Origin: Clostridia bacterium
GTDB lineage: Bacteria; Bacillota; Clostridia; Saccharofermentanales; Saccharofermentanaceae
Direction: 5' to 3'
Assembly: GCA_017881645.1 (NCBI GenBank)
Contig: JADGQQ010000003.1
Location: forward strand, 1 to 14,249
DNA: 14,249 bases
Shown here piece by piece: positions 7,222 to 14,249 of this stretch. Under the pieces are notes generated by a model, which saw only the letters and a program-made list of their open reading frames with translations, searched no databases and was not told the origin of the DNA. Numbering within the stretch: the stretch's first letter is position 1; each line of letters starts with the position of its first letter. Position numbers and translations under genes: made by a program.

Positions 7222-7785
7222 TTAACCTTTCCCCGGAATCTTGTATTGTGTAAGCTGCAATTTTATGAGCCGCGGGTTTGCAACCAGTCCGGAAAGTTCA
7301 TTCCAAAACGCCCGCGAATGATTCATGTGCTTCAAATGTGTCAGTTCATGGCATAGAACATAATGAAACAACTCATCCGGAACAAAATCAAGATAACCGT
7401 TCAGCGAAATGTTGCCAAGGCTTGAGCAGGATCCCCATCTGGATGTTGAATATCGAATAAAAATACGTGCAGGTTTTTTCCCTTCATAATCGGCCAAAAA
7501 CTTATTCGTTCGTGATCGAATATTTTCGGAAGCTTTGCGTTTATCGGAAGCCGTCAGAACAGGCAGCAGAGTCCACTGTGACACCTTGTTAAGATTTGCA
7601 TGAATCCAAAGATGTTTCTGGTCGACAAAACCATGGATCCTGCCAATATTCATATGAACCGGCGCAGATACCATAACCTGTGAAGCATCGGATATACGAA
7701 TCGAAATCGTCTTTCTTTTCATTCTCGAAAGCAGAAACGGGATGGAATGAACGGGAGATTCACAAAGGACGCTGTCAGTTATCAT
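7222..7785 (-). CDS. YgjP-like zinc metallopeptidase (M48/SprT-like, DUF45 family)
   Basis: The 187-residue product belongs to the YgjP-like (DUF45) metallopeptidase family, small cytoplasmic proteins with a gluzincin-type HExxH site whose substrates are mostly unknown. The zinc site is HELTH at residues 146-150, with a further His156 in the following NHSRAFW segment. The family signature RWGSCSSLGNISLN is at about 116-129. There is no signal peptide or membrane segment. The start ATG at 7785 has AGGAG six bases upstream, placed immediately after the stop codon of the preceding phosphoribosyltransferase-like gene 15 bases away, so the two are almost certainly co-transcribed. This makes it the last gene of the pyrimidine cluster; the next gene, the ligase, has its own promoter. 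A role in pyrimidine metabolism is not shown by the sequence. Confidence 0.88.
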   Translation of the reverse strand: MITDSVLCESPVHSIPFLLSRMKRKTISIRISDASQVMVSAPVHMNIGRIHGFVDQKHLWIHANLNKVSQWTLLPVLTASDKRKASENIRSRTNKFLADYEGKKPARIFIRYSTSRWGSCSSLGNISLNGYLDFVPDELFHYVLCHELTHLKHMNHSRAFWNELSGLVANPRLIKLQLTQYKIPGKG

Positions 7786-7800
7786 CCGTAGCTCCTGCCG

Positions 7801-8679
7801 TCATTCTGTCTGCATTGAACAGCCGGGAGCCGGTGCGAACCCTTTGGATATCGCAACTTCGGCCCGTTCTTTCGCTTTGCCGCCTAAAGCAATCTGTTCA
7901 TCAATATAATGCGGATGCATTTGCAGAAAACGCGTCATGAATTCTCTCGGATGATCGATAAAACTGCGAACCAGTGCCAGTTGATCCTGTGTCAAATCCC
8001 CTGAAGATGCGGCTGCTTCGAAAAGATGTATATCTATCTGAGCAAGAGAATGAAGCTGTACGCCTGCAGAAAGCAGGATCTCCTCTGCTCCCTGCTTCCG
8101 GTCGACAACGGCGATCGTGTCTTTGATCACGCCGCCAAATTCCTCGATTATCGGAATCCATGCTCGAATATAGCTGGATGCTTCCGTGACCAAATCGGCG
8201 ATGTGAAGCGCCTTTTTGCCTTGTATGGAGGCTTCATATACAGGAACAGTCTCTGAAAAATCCTCGTTCGTATAAACGGCCTGCATATCCTTGAAAATGG
8301 ACAGATGCGGCTTCTTTAATAAATACGCCGGTAAAATAGAGAAAAAGAAATCTCTTCTTTCACCGCCGGAAATGAAATCAAAATCAATTGTTTTGGCTTC
8401 TGCAACAATCAAATCGGTTACATATTTGAAAGTTTCCGATGATGCATACATTTTTTTCAGATTCTCAAGCAGAAAATGCGGAAAATAGAGACGGTCCGAT
8501 GCGGCACCCGCCTCAATCATAAGAAGAAGTTCCGCCGCATCCAATTCGCTTCGATACAGAAAGTGCGTGTTTATGAAAAAAGGACCCAGTGTGCCGGATG
8601 TATACCAAAAAGGATGCTCCGGATCACACACACGAATGGCCTGCGTTTCAAAGAGTGATTCAATTATATGGTTTTTCAT
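7801..8679 (-). CDS. Orotate phosphoribosyltransferase-like protein
   Basis: The 292-residue product resembles the long phosphoribosyltransferases found in clostridial pyr operons and sits where pyrE is expected, so it may convert orotate and PRPP to OMP. Residues 25-41 (WYTSGTLGPFFINTHFL) resemble the OPRT N-terminal kSGxxsP segment, and ISGGERRD (103-110) is a conserved-looking block. The PRPP-binding element normally reading VDDVxTxG appears as IADLVTEAS (160-168): one acidic residue and the key Gly are changed. It is longer than ordinary PyrE (about 200-215 residues), with an extra helical C-terminal part from about residue 220. The start ATG at 8679 has AAGGTGG just upstream; an in-frame GTG at 8694 lies before that site. 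It follows pyrD by 71 bases and is tightly followed by the YgjP-like gene. Family membership is likely, enzymatic role is inference. Confidence 0.75.
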   Translation of the reverse strand: MKNHIIESLFETQAIRVCDPEHPFWYTSGTLGPFFINTHFLYRSELDAAELLLMIEAGAASDRLYFPHFLLENLKKMYASSETFKYVTDLIVAEAKTIDFDFISGGERRDFFFSILPAYLLKKPHLSIFKDMQAVYTNEDFSETVPVYEASIQGKKALHIADLVTEASSYIRAWIPIIEEFGGVIKDTIAVVDRKQGAEEILLSAGVQLHSLAQIDIHLFEAAASSGDLTQDQLALVRSFIDHPREFMTRFLQMHPHYIDEQIALGGKAKERAEVAISKGFAPAPGCSMQTE

Positions 8680-8683
8680 GGAT

Positions 8684-8690
8684 CCACCTT
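8684..8690 (-). promoter_or_regulatory. Ribosome binding site deciding the start of the OPRT-like gene
   Basis: AAGGTGG on the minus strand lies four bases before ATG 8679 (seven when counted from AAGG). It falls inside the extended frame from GTG 8694, which therefore looks spurious. Confidence 0.6.
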
Positions 8691-8750
8691 GCACGATCGC
8701 TTTGCTAACCGGCCGCGCCCTTTCGAGTAAAAATGATCAGAGCCGTATCT

Positions 8751-9668
8751 TTACCAAAGCTTCAGCTCTCCCGTCAGCGAAGAAAGAGCTTCCAGACAAT
8801 TATCTTCCGCATAGGCTGTCAGATCTTTAATAATCTTCGCACAAGCAGCCGGATGGAGTAAAGAAGCCGTTCCGATTTCAACGGCCGACGCACCGGCCAG
8901 CATAAATTCGATCACATCCGCTGCATTCATAATACCACCGACACCGATGATCGGTATAGAGATGAGCCGGTAACATTCCTGCACCATGCGAAGCGCAACC
9001 GGTTTGATGGCAGGACCTGAAAGCCCGCCGGTATTATTCTGAAGAACAGGTCTCCGCGTCTTTACATCTATCGCAAGACCTAAGAGCGTATTAATCAGAA
9101 CGACCGCATCACCGCCCGCATCCTGAGCAGCATGCGCCGTCTCTGAAATTGAAGTGACATTCGGCGTGAGCTTAACCCACAATGGTTTGTCTGTAAGACT
9201 TCTGACAGCATTGACCAAATTATAGACGCCGTCAGCCGTCGCTCCGATCGTCATACATCCTTCCGTAACATTCGGACAGGACAAATTCAATTCAAGAACG
9301 TCCACAGGCGTCCCCGGGGCGCCCAGACGCTCAACCATCTTCTGATAGTCATTCGTACTGTGTCCGGCAACATTAACAATTATACGGGTTCCCAGACCCG
9401 TCATGAAAGGCAGTTCGTTCTGCAGAAATGCTTCGAGACCCGGATTTTGCAGTCCCACGCTGTTCAGCATTCCGGATGCGGTCTCAGCGACACGGCAGCC
9501 GGGATTTCCTTCCCTTGGAAGAAGTGTAAGGCCTTTCGAACATATACCGCCGATTGTCGACATATCGACATATTCGGACAATTCCCGTCCGAACCCGCAG
9601 GCACCGGATGCAAGAATAACAGGATTTGCAAAATCAACACTTCCTACGCGTACGGATAAATCTACCAT
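8751..9668 (-). CDS. pyrD: Dihydroorotate dehydrogenase B (NAD+), catalytic subunit
   Basis: This FMN enzyme oxidises dihydroorotate to orotate in the cytoplasm and passes electrons through PyrK to NAD+. The 305-residue product has the length of class 1B enzymes. The catalytic base is Cys131 in ELNLSCPNV, the feature that separates class 1 from the membrane class 2 (Ser). Other signatures are ILASGACGFG near the N-terminus, GLQNPG, PLWVKLTPNV, and the FMN phosphate loops IIGVGGIMNAAD and AGASAVEIGTA. The ATG start at 9668 lies inside the end of pyrK: the two genes share seven bases, and GGAGG (9673-9677) lies four bases before it within pyrK. This overlap suggests translational coupling and matched amounts of the two subunits. 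Confidence 0.97.
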   Translation of the reverse strand: MVDLSVRVGSVDFANPVILASGACGFGRELSEYVDMSTIGGICSKGLTLLPREGNPGCRVAETASGMLNSVGLQNPGLEAFLQNELPFMTGLGTRIIVNVAGHSTNDYQKMVERLGAPGTPVDVLELNLSCPNVTEGCMTIGATADGVYNLVNAVRSLTDKPLWVKLTPNVTSISETAHAAQDAGGDAVVLINTLLGLAIDVKTRRPVLQNNTGGLSGPAIKPVALRMVQECYRLISIPIIGVGGIMNAADVIEFMLAGASAVEIGTASLLHPAACAKIIKDLTAYAEDNCLEALSSLTGELKLW

Positions 9669-10444
9669 ATTACCTCCGAAGCCTGGAAAACAGGTCCTTC
9701 CTTACAGCATCTGACATGATGAAAAGGCATATTATCAGCATCAGACTTAATTTTGCAGACGCAGACCAGGCAAATACCAAAGCCGCAGGCCATGCGCTTT
9801 TCAAGCGATACCTGACAGGACAATTGATGCACATGCGCCCAGGCGCTGACCTTTTTCATCATGATTTCCGGGCCGACGACAAAGACCGTCGCATCTGTAA
9901 GATCTTCCGGCTGGAGCAGTTTCAGAGCATCCATAACGGTTCCTTTGACGCCAAGATCCCCTGCGTCCGATGCGAAGATCGTCTTTTCGGAAAGTTCCTC
10001 GCATTCCGACAGAAAAAATGCATCCTGCCAACTGCGAAACCCGTTGACACAAATCGCAGGGATGCCTTTTCTTTTTGCCTTATCCAGTGCAAAATACAGC
10101 GGATAAATGCCCGTGCCCCCACCGACTGCAATGATTTTCTTCACGCCGTCAAAGGAAAATCCGTGACCGAGCGGACCGAGTATGGAAAACACATCACCGA
10201 CAGACGCGGTCAGGATGTCTTTAGTCCCGGCTCCGACTTCTTTCACACCGATCGAAAAAGTATTCCCGATAGGATCTACCGTACAGATGCCGAATGGTCT
10301 TTTTAAGAAAAGACTGCATGAGACATTCACGAATTGACCGGGTTCGGCCATTTTAGCTATGTCTTCGCAGGCAAATGTCAACAGAACATTCCCGATACCG
10401 AGAAGTTTCTTTTCAACCAGCGCTGCCTCATATTCCTTCAGCAT
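9662..10444 (-). CDS. pyrK: Dihydroorotate dehydrogenase B, electron-transfer subunit PyrK
   Basis: PyrK carries FAD and a [2Fe-2S] cluster and links PyrD to NAD+. The 260-residue product shows the ferredoxin-reductase layout: an FAD-binding barrel with LKRPFGICTVD (48-57, the RPxSI-type FAD element), an NAD-binding domain with AVGGGTGIYPLYFAL (106-120) and VNGFRSWQDAFF, and the C-terminal cluster site MACGFGICLVCVCK (218-231) plus the last cysteine in RCCKEGPVF (C246 or C247). The expected CxxxxCxxC spacing is C220, C225, C228. Start ATG 10444 has AGGAGA about ten bases upstream, slightly far but the only good site. It follows carB by 26 bases and overlaps pyrD by seven. Confidence 0.96.
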   Translation of the reverse strand: MLKEYEAALVEKKLLGIGNVLLTFACEDIAKMAEPGQFVNVSCSLFLKRPFGICTVDPIGNTFSIGVKEVGAGTKDILTASVGDVFSILGPLGHGFSFDGVKKIIAVGGGTGIYPLYFALDKAKRKGIPAICVNGFRSWQDAFFLSECEELSEKTIFASDAGDLGVKGTVMDALKLLQPEDLTDATVFVVGPEIMMKKVSAWAHVHQLSCQVSLEKRMACGFGICLVCVCKIKSDADNMPFHHVRCCKEGPVFQASEVIW

Positions 10445-10470
10445 ATTTTCTTTGTCTCCTTTACAGCGAG

Positions 10471-13400
10471 TTACTTCATCAGCATCTTGTTTTCCAGAGG
10501 TGTCTCATTCTGCGGAAGTCCGTTGAACCGCGTTTCCGATACAATTTTCGCAAAAACGGACAGTTCATAGGGAATCAGGTCCTTCGGACGAATTTCGCGC
10601 TCGAGACATTCAATCACAGCGACAAGCGTATCCAATGAAGTGATCGTCGGAACACCGTGCTCGATACAGGTTCTTCTCAGCCGGAAGCCGTTATTGACCA
10701 TGACCGCACCGTTGGATTCCGTATTGACGAGAAGCTTGATCGTGCCGTTTGCAACATAGGTAAGAGAATTCGGCGATTCTTCTTCCATTTTCCGGACACT
10801 GCTCGTCGGAATACCTGCTTTATTGAGATAATTTGCCGTGCCTCCCGTCCCGTACAGTTCAAATCCGAGACGCATAAGCTTGTCGGCCAGCGGAATCAGA
10901 TCGGCTTTGTCACTGTCACGGACCGTCATCATCACGCCTTCGCCTCGCTGAGGAAATTTGAAGCCGGATGCAAGGATCGCCTTATACATTGCCTGCGCGT
11001 AACTTGTTGAGAGCCCGAGAACTTCACCGGTACTCTTCATTTCCGGCCCGAGGCTGACATCTACGTCATGCAGTTTTTCGAAAGAGAAAACAGGCGCCTT
11101 GATCGCGTAGACCCAGGGATACCGTGCATAGAGTCCTGTACCGAATTCGAAATCCGAAAGGGTTCCGCCCAGCATGATTTCGGTGGCAACATCTACAATC
11201 GGAATACCGGTGACTTTGCTGATATAGGGTACGGTTCTTGATGAACGCGGGTTCACTTCGATGACGTACACTTCGTCGTTGAAAAGGATGAACTGAATAT
11301 TCACTAATCCGATGACTTTCAGCGCCAGTGCCAGTCTTCTCGTATATTCGACGATTGTATCTCTGACATGATCCGGAATAAATGCGGGGAAAATCGAAAT
11401 GGAGTCACCGGAATGGACGCCGGCTCTTTCGAGATGCTCCATGATCCCGGGAATCAGAATGTCCTTGCCATCGCACACGGCATCCACTTCGAGCTCAACG
11501 CCGCGCAGATATTTGTCGACCAGAATCGGGTGTTCCTGTTCGACCAGATTGATGATGCGCATGTACTCGAACATTTCCAGATCGTTGTATACGATGGCCA
11601 TGCCCTGTCCGCCCAACACGTAAGATGGCCGGACAAGTACCGGGTATGTCAGGTCATTGGCTACCACAATGGCTTCTTCCGTTGTGAAAACCGTACTGCC
11701 GTTCGGACGCTTGATTCCGCAGTCTTCCAGGATTGCGTCAAAACGCTCGCGGTCTTCCGCAGCATCCACCATATCGGCGGAGGTTCCGAATATCGGAACG
11801 CCCATATCCGATACCGCTTTAATGAGCTTGATGGCGGTTTGTCCGCCGAACTGGCAGATGCATCCGTCAGGTTTTTCATTTTCAATAATGGCGCGCACAT
11901 CGTCGGCCGTCAGAGGCTCAAAGTACAGGCGGTCCGACGTATCGAAATCCGTTGAAACGGTTTCCGGATTGTTGTTCGCGATAATCGCTTCGTATCCGAG
12001 CTTCCGCAGTGCCCATACAGAGTGAACGGAGCAGTAATCGAACTCGATTCCCTGACCGATACGGATGGGTCCGGAGCCAAGAACCAGGACTTTCTTACGG
12101 TCTGTGCGAATGGCCTCATTGTCCCTGTCAAAGGTCGAGTAATAATACGGCGTGACTGCCTTATATTCCCCGGCACAGGTATCAACCATTTTGAATGTGT
12201 GAATGAGTCCGAGTGACTTGCGCCGGCTCCGGATATCTTCCGTTTGCTGCTTCGTAAGCTTCGCAATATACGAATCCGTGAAAGCCATTTTGACAGCAAA
12301 TGTGAAAAGTTCATCCGTCAGGGTTTCGCCGGAAGCACAGCGGATCAGTGCCTCTTCCATATTCACAAGCTTCAGCAGCTTCGTCAGGAAAAACTTATCA
12401 ACAAGTGTAATTTCGTAGAGTTTTTCGACAGAATGGCCTCTCCGCAGACCTTCGGCCAGTACAAACATGCGCATGTCATCGACAACACTGAGCCTGCTTT
12501 CGAGTTCCTCATCCGTCAGTCCATGAATGACAGGAACCAGAAGCCCGTAAATATTCAGTTCAAGAGACCGGATGGCTTTCATGAGTGATGCTTCAAACGT
12601 ATTGGCAATCGACATGACTTCTCCGGTCGCCTTCATCTGTGTGTTGAGTGTACGCTTGGCTTTCACGAATTTGTCAAAAGGAAATTTCGGTATCTTCGTG
12701 ACGATATAGTCCAGCGCCGGTTCAAAACAAGCCTTTGTACAGCCGGTCACTTCATTCGGAATCTCATCGAGTGAATATCCGCATGCGATTATTGAAGCAA
12801 CCTTGGCAATCGGATATCCGGTTGCTTTGGAAGCCAGCGCCGATGATCTGGATAATCTCGGATTAACTTCAATGACTGCATACTCGCCGTTAGTCGGATG
12901 CAGCGCATACTGTACATTGCAGCCGCCGACAATCTGCAGTTCCTCAACGATTTTGAGTGCTGAGGAACGCAGCGTCTGATATTCAATATCCGTCAGTGTC
13001 TGTGCGGGAGCGACAACAATGGAATCTCCCGTATGAACTCCGACCGGATCAAAATTCTCCATCGAGCAGATCGTGATTTTGTTGCCTTTGGCGTCGCGTA
13101 CAGCCTCGTATTCGATCTCTTTCCATCCGGCGATACTCTTTTCGATCAGAACCTGATGCACGCGGCTGACAGCAAGGCCGGTAGTTGCAATTTCTATAAG
13201 ATCCTTCGGATTGGATACGATACCACCGCCGGTTCCACCGAGTGTAAAAGCCGGACGGACAATGACCGGATAGCCGATTTCATCAGCAATATGAAGGCAT
13301 TCATCGATTGTCTGAGCGGTCTGCGAAGGAATACACGGTTCGTTGATGCGCATCATGGCCGCTCGAAAATCTTCACGGTCCTCACCCATCTTGATGCCTT

Positions 13401-13761
13401 TGGCCTGTGTTCCCATCAAAAGAACGCCGTTCTCCTGAAGGAATCCGGATTCAGAGAGTTCCATGGCAAAGTTCAGGCCCGTCTGGCCGCCAAGAGATGC
13501 AAGCAAACCGTCGATTTTCTCGTCAATAATGATTTTCTGAATGACATCAATCTGCAGCGGCTCAAGGTATACCTTATCCGCCATATCCGGATCCGTCATG
13601 ATGGTCGCGGGATTGCTGTTGATCAGTACAACAAAAAATCCTTCTGCCTTCAACGCCCGGCAGGCCTGTGTGCCTGCATAGTCAAATTCAGCCGCCTGCC
13701 CGATAATGATCGGACCCGATCCAATGACCATTACCCTCGAAACATCAGTTCTTCTTGGCAT
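10471..13761 (-). CDS. carB: Carbamoyl-phosphate synthase, large (ammonia) subunit
   Basis: CarB makes carbamoyl phosphate from bicarbonate, ammonia (delivered from glutamine by CarA) and two ATP, for pyrimidine and arginine synthesis. The 1096-residue product is full length. It shows the two homologous synthase halves: VMVIGSGPIIIGQAAEFDYA near the N-terminus and VLVLGSGPIRIGQGIEFDYC near residue 560. Each is followed by an ATP-grasp domain with VIVRPAFTLGGTGGG or VLVRPSYVLGGQGMA and the metal-binding VIEVNPRLSRSS or VIEVNPRSSRTV. The oligomerisation region lies between them, and a C-terminal MGS-like allosteric domain with FELYGTGGTANYL follows. The start ATG 13761 has AAAGGAG seven bases upstream. 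Its usual partner carA is not directly upstream; instead pyrF ends 118 bases before it. The C-terminal tail after the MGS domain is some 20 residues longer than in E. coli CarB. Confidence 0.98.
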   Translation of the reverse strand: MPRRTDVSRVMVIGSGPIIIGQAAEFDYAGTQACRALKAEGFFVVLINSNPATIMTDPDMADKVYLEPLQIDVIQKIIIDEKIDGLLASLGGQTGLNFAMELSESGFLQENGVLLMGTQAKGIKMGEDREDFRAAMMRINEPCIPSQTAQTIDECLHIADEIGYPVIVRPAFTLGGTGGGIVSNPKDLIEIATTGLAVSRVHQVLIEKSIAGWKEIEYEAVRDAKGNKITICSMENFDPVGVHTGDSIVVAPAQTLTDIEYQTLRSSALKIVEELQIVGGCNVQYALHPTNGEYAVIEVNPRLSRSSALASKATGYPIAKVASIIACGYSLDEIPNEVTGCTKACFEPALDYIVTKIPKFPFDKFVKAKRTLNTQMKATGEVMSIANTFEASLMKAIRSLELNIYGLLVPVIHGLTDEELESRLSVVDDMRMFVLAEGLRRGHSVEKLYEITLVDKFFLTKLLKLVNMEEALIRCASGETLTDELFTFAVKMAFTDSYIAKLTKQQTEDIRSRRKSLGLIHTFKMVDTCAGEYKAVTPYYYSTFDRDNEAIRTDRKKVLVLGSGPIRIGQGIEFDYCSVHSVWALRKLGYEAIIANNNPETVSTDFDTSDRLYFEPLTADDVRAIIENEKPDGCICQFGGQTAIKLIKAVSDMGVPIFGTSADMVDAAEDRERFDAILEDCGIKRPNGSTVFTTEEAIVVANDLTYPVLVRPSYVLGGQGMAIVYNDLEMFEYMRIINLVEQEHPILVDKYLRGVELEVDAVCDGKDILIPGIMEHLERAGVHSGDSISIFPAFIPDHVRDTIVEYTRRLALALKVIGLVNIQFILFNDEVYVIEVNPRSSRTVPYISKVTGIPIVDVATEIMLGGTLSDFEFGTGLYARYPWVYAIKAPVFSFEKLHDVDVSLGPEMKSTGEVLGLSTSYAQAMYKAILASGFKFPQRGEGVMMTVRDSDKADLIPLADKLMRLGFELYGTGGTANYLNKAGIPTSSVRKMEEESPNSLTYVANGTIKLLVNTESNGAVMVNNGFRLRRTCIEHGVPTITSLDTLVAVIECLEREIRPKDLIPYELSVFAKIVSETRFNGLPQNETPLENKMLMK

Positions 13762-13879
13762 CGATATTCTCCTTTGGCTGCCTTTTCAATTTGCGTGGCA
13801 GTCTGTTCAATATTTATACGTCTATCTGCATTATTATACACATTGTCATTCACAACATCTACCCAAATCCCGGTATCTG
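13762..13879. other. Spacer between pyrF and carB, without carA
   Basis: These 118 bases hold no credible coding sequence on either strand beyond shadows of the neighbours. On the minus strand there is a perfect TATAAT (13833-13838) but no acceptable -35 hexamer at 15-19 bases, and no extended -10. The carB ribosome binding site AAAGGAG lies at the left end. I see no terminator hairpin after pyrF. An internal promoter for carB is possible but weakly supported. Confidence 0.4.
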
Positions 13880-14249
13880 CTATTTGCGCTTTTCGATTGC
13901 ACGAAGAAGATCTTCTTTCATCCGCAATGCTTCGTCCTGTGTCGCCTGCTGGAAATCCATCGGCTTAAGATCGCTTCTCTTTTTGTATGCACACATCAGG
14001 CTTCGGGATGCATTCACAATCGCGCCTCGACCGTTTTCGTCGAAATTCACCGCTGCCGCATCCGCACTTCCGCCCTGCGCGCCATAACCGGGAACAAGAA
14101 TCAGCGTCTTCGGCATGATTGTACGAAGAGCCACTGCCTGTTCCGGCCAGGTAGCTCCTACAACGGCACCTACGGAGCTATACCCGCAATCGCCGACCAG
14201 GTCTTCTCCCCATGCGGCAACTTTTTGCGCCACTTTCTCATAGAGAGTG
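13880..14249 (-). CDS. pyrF: Orotidine 5'-phosphate decarboxylase (C-terminal part, cut by window edge)
   Basis: PyrF decarboxylates OMP to UMP, the last step of de novo UMP synthesis. About 122 C-terminal residues are visible and the frame is open to the right edge, so the start and the catalytic Asp-Lys cluster lie outside. The visible part matches the long group 2 form: SSVGAVVGATWPEQAVALR, then the phosphate-binding loop LVPGYGAQGGSAD and the block NGRGAIVNASRSLMCAY with its conserved Arg. It is the first visible gene of a minus-strand cluster pyrF-carB-pyrK-pyrD-OPRT-like-YgjP-like. The GTG codon at 14233 is internal and not a start. Confidence 0.96.
   Translation of the reverse strand, partial: TLYEKVAQKVAAWGEDLVGDCGYSSVGAVVGATWPEQAVALRTIMPKTLILVPGYGAQGGSADAAAVNFDENGRGAIVNASRSLMCAYKKRSDLKPMDFQQATQDEALRMKEDLLRAIEKRK

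Noticed and set aside
9626..10306. A 226-codon open frame on the plus strand opposite pyrK
   Set aside because: Fully antisense to pyrK, which has all family motifs; the translation has no recognisable motif.
13833..13838. TATAAT as an internal carB promoter
   Set aside because: No -35 hexamer at usable spacing and no TGn extension; left as a remark in the spacer entry.
13033..13968. A 311-codon open frame on the plus strand opposite the carB 5' part and pyrF end
   Set aside because: It lies antisense to well-conserved carB and pyrF coding sequence, spans their spacer, has no convincing ribosome binding site and no recognisable domain; it is explained by codon bias of carB.
1..14249. CRISPR arrays, insertion sequences, tRNA or rRNA genes, phage or defence genes
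   Set aside because: No regularly spaced repeats, transposase motifs, cloverleaf-like segments or defence domains were seen; nearly all sequence is covered by housekeeping genes.

Overview
This window looks like a stretch of chromosome from a low-to-moderate G+C Bacillota bacterium, probably of the Clostridia or a related class. The evidence is strong purine-rich ribosome binding sites, TTG starts behind good Shine-Dalgarno sequences, the two-subunit NAD-dependent dihydroorotate dehydrogenase (PyrD class 1B plus PyrK), a clostridial-style acyl-CoA ligase, and a penicillin-sensitive D,D-carboxypeptidase with a C-terminal anchor. The genus cannot be told from the sequence alone. No mobile element, CRISPR array, rRNA or tRNA was seen, gene density is high, and no gene-free stretch exceeds about 120 bases.

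Layout from left to right. Positions 1-827 (minus) hold the N-terminal part of miaB, cut by the window edge. A compact divergent promoter region at about 830-940 separates it from the only plus-strand gene, a membrane-anchored D-alanyl-D-alanine carboxypeptidase (942-2468). This converges after only 31 bases on a minus-strand pair, tldD (3916-5298) followed by tldE/pmbA (2500-3861), which should encode the two-subunit TldD/TldE metalloprotease. Upstream of tldD lies an AMP-forming long-chain acyl-CoA ligase (5409-7115, minus) with its own sigma-A type promoter at 7183-7211.

The right half is a pyrimidine biosynthesis operon on the minus strand, read right to left: pyrF (partial, from 14249), carB, pyrK, pyrD, an orotate-phosphoribosyltransferase-like gene, and a YgjP-type zinc metallopeptidase gene as last cistron. 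CarB makes carbamoyl phosphate, PyrD/PyrK oxidise dihydroorotate to orotate with NAD+, the PyrE-like protein is placed to make OMP, and PyrF decarboxylates OMP to UMP. carA, which often sits directly before carB, is not between pyrF and carB here.

Most genes are ordinary housekeeping genes and I found no convincing novel multi-gene system. The points most worth a second look are the degenerate PRPP motif in the PyrE-like protein, the Asn-to-Cys change in the SxN motif of the carboxypeptidase, the missing carA, the metallopeptidase at the end of the pyr operon, and several previously unnamed inverted repeats around tldD and tldE.
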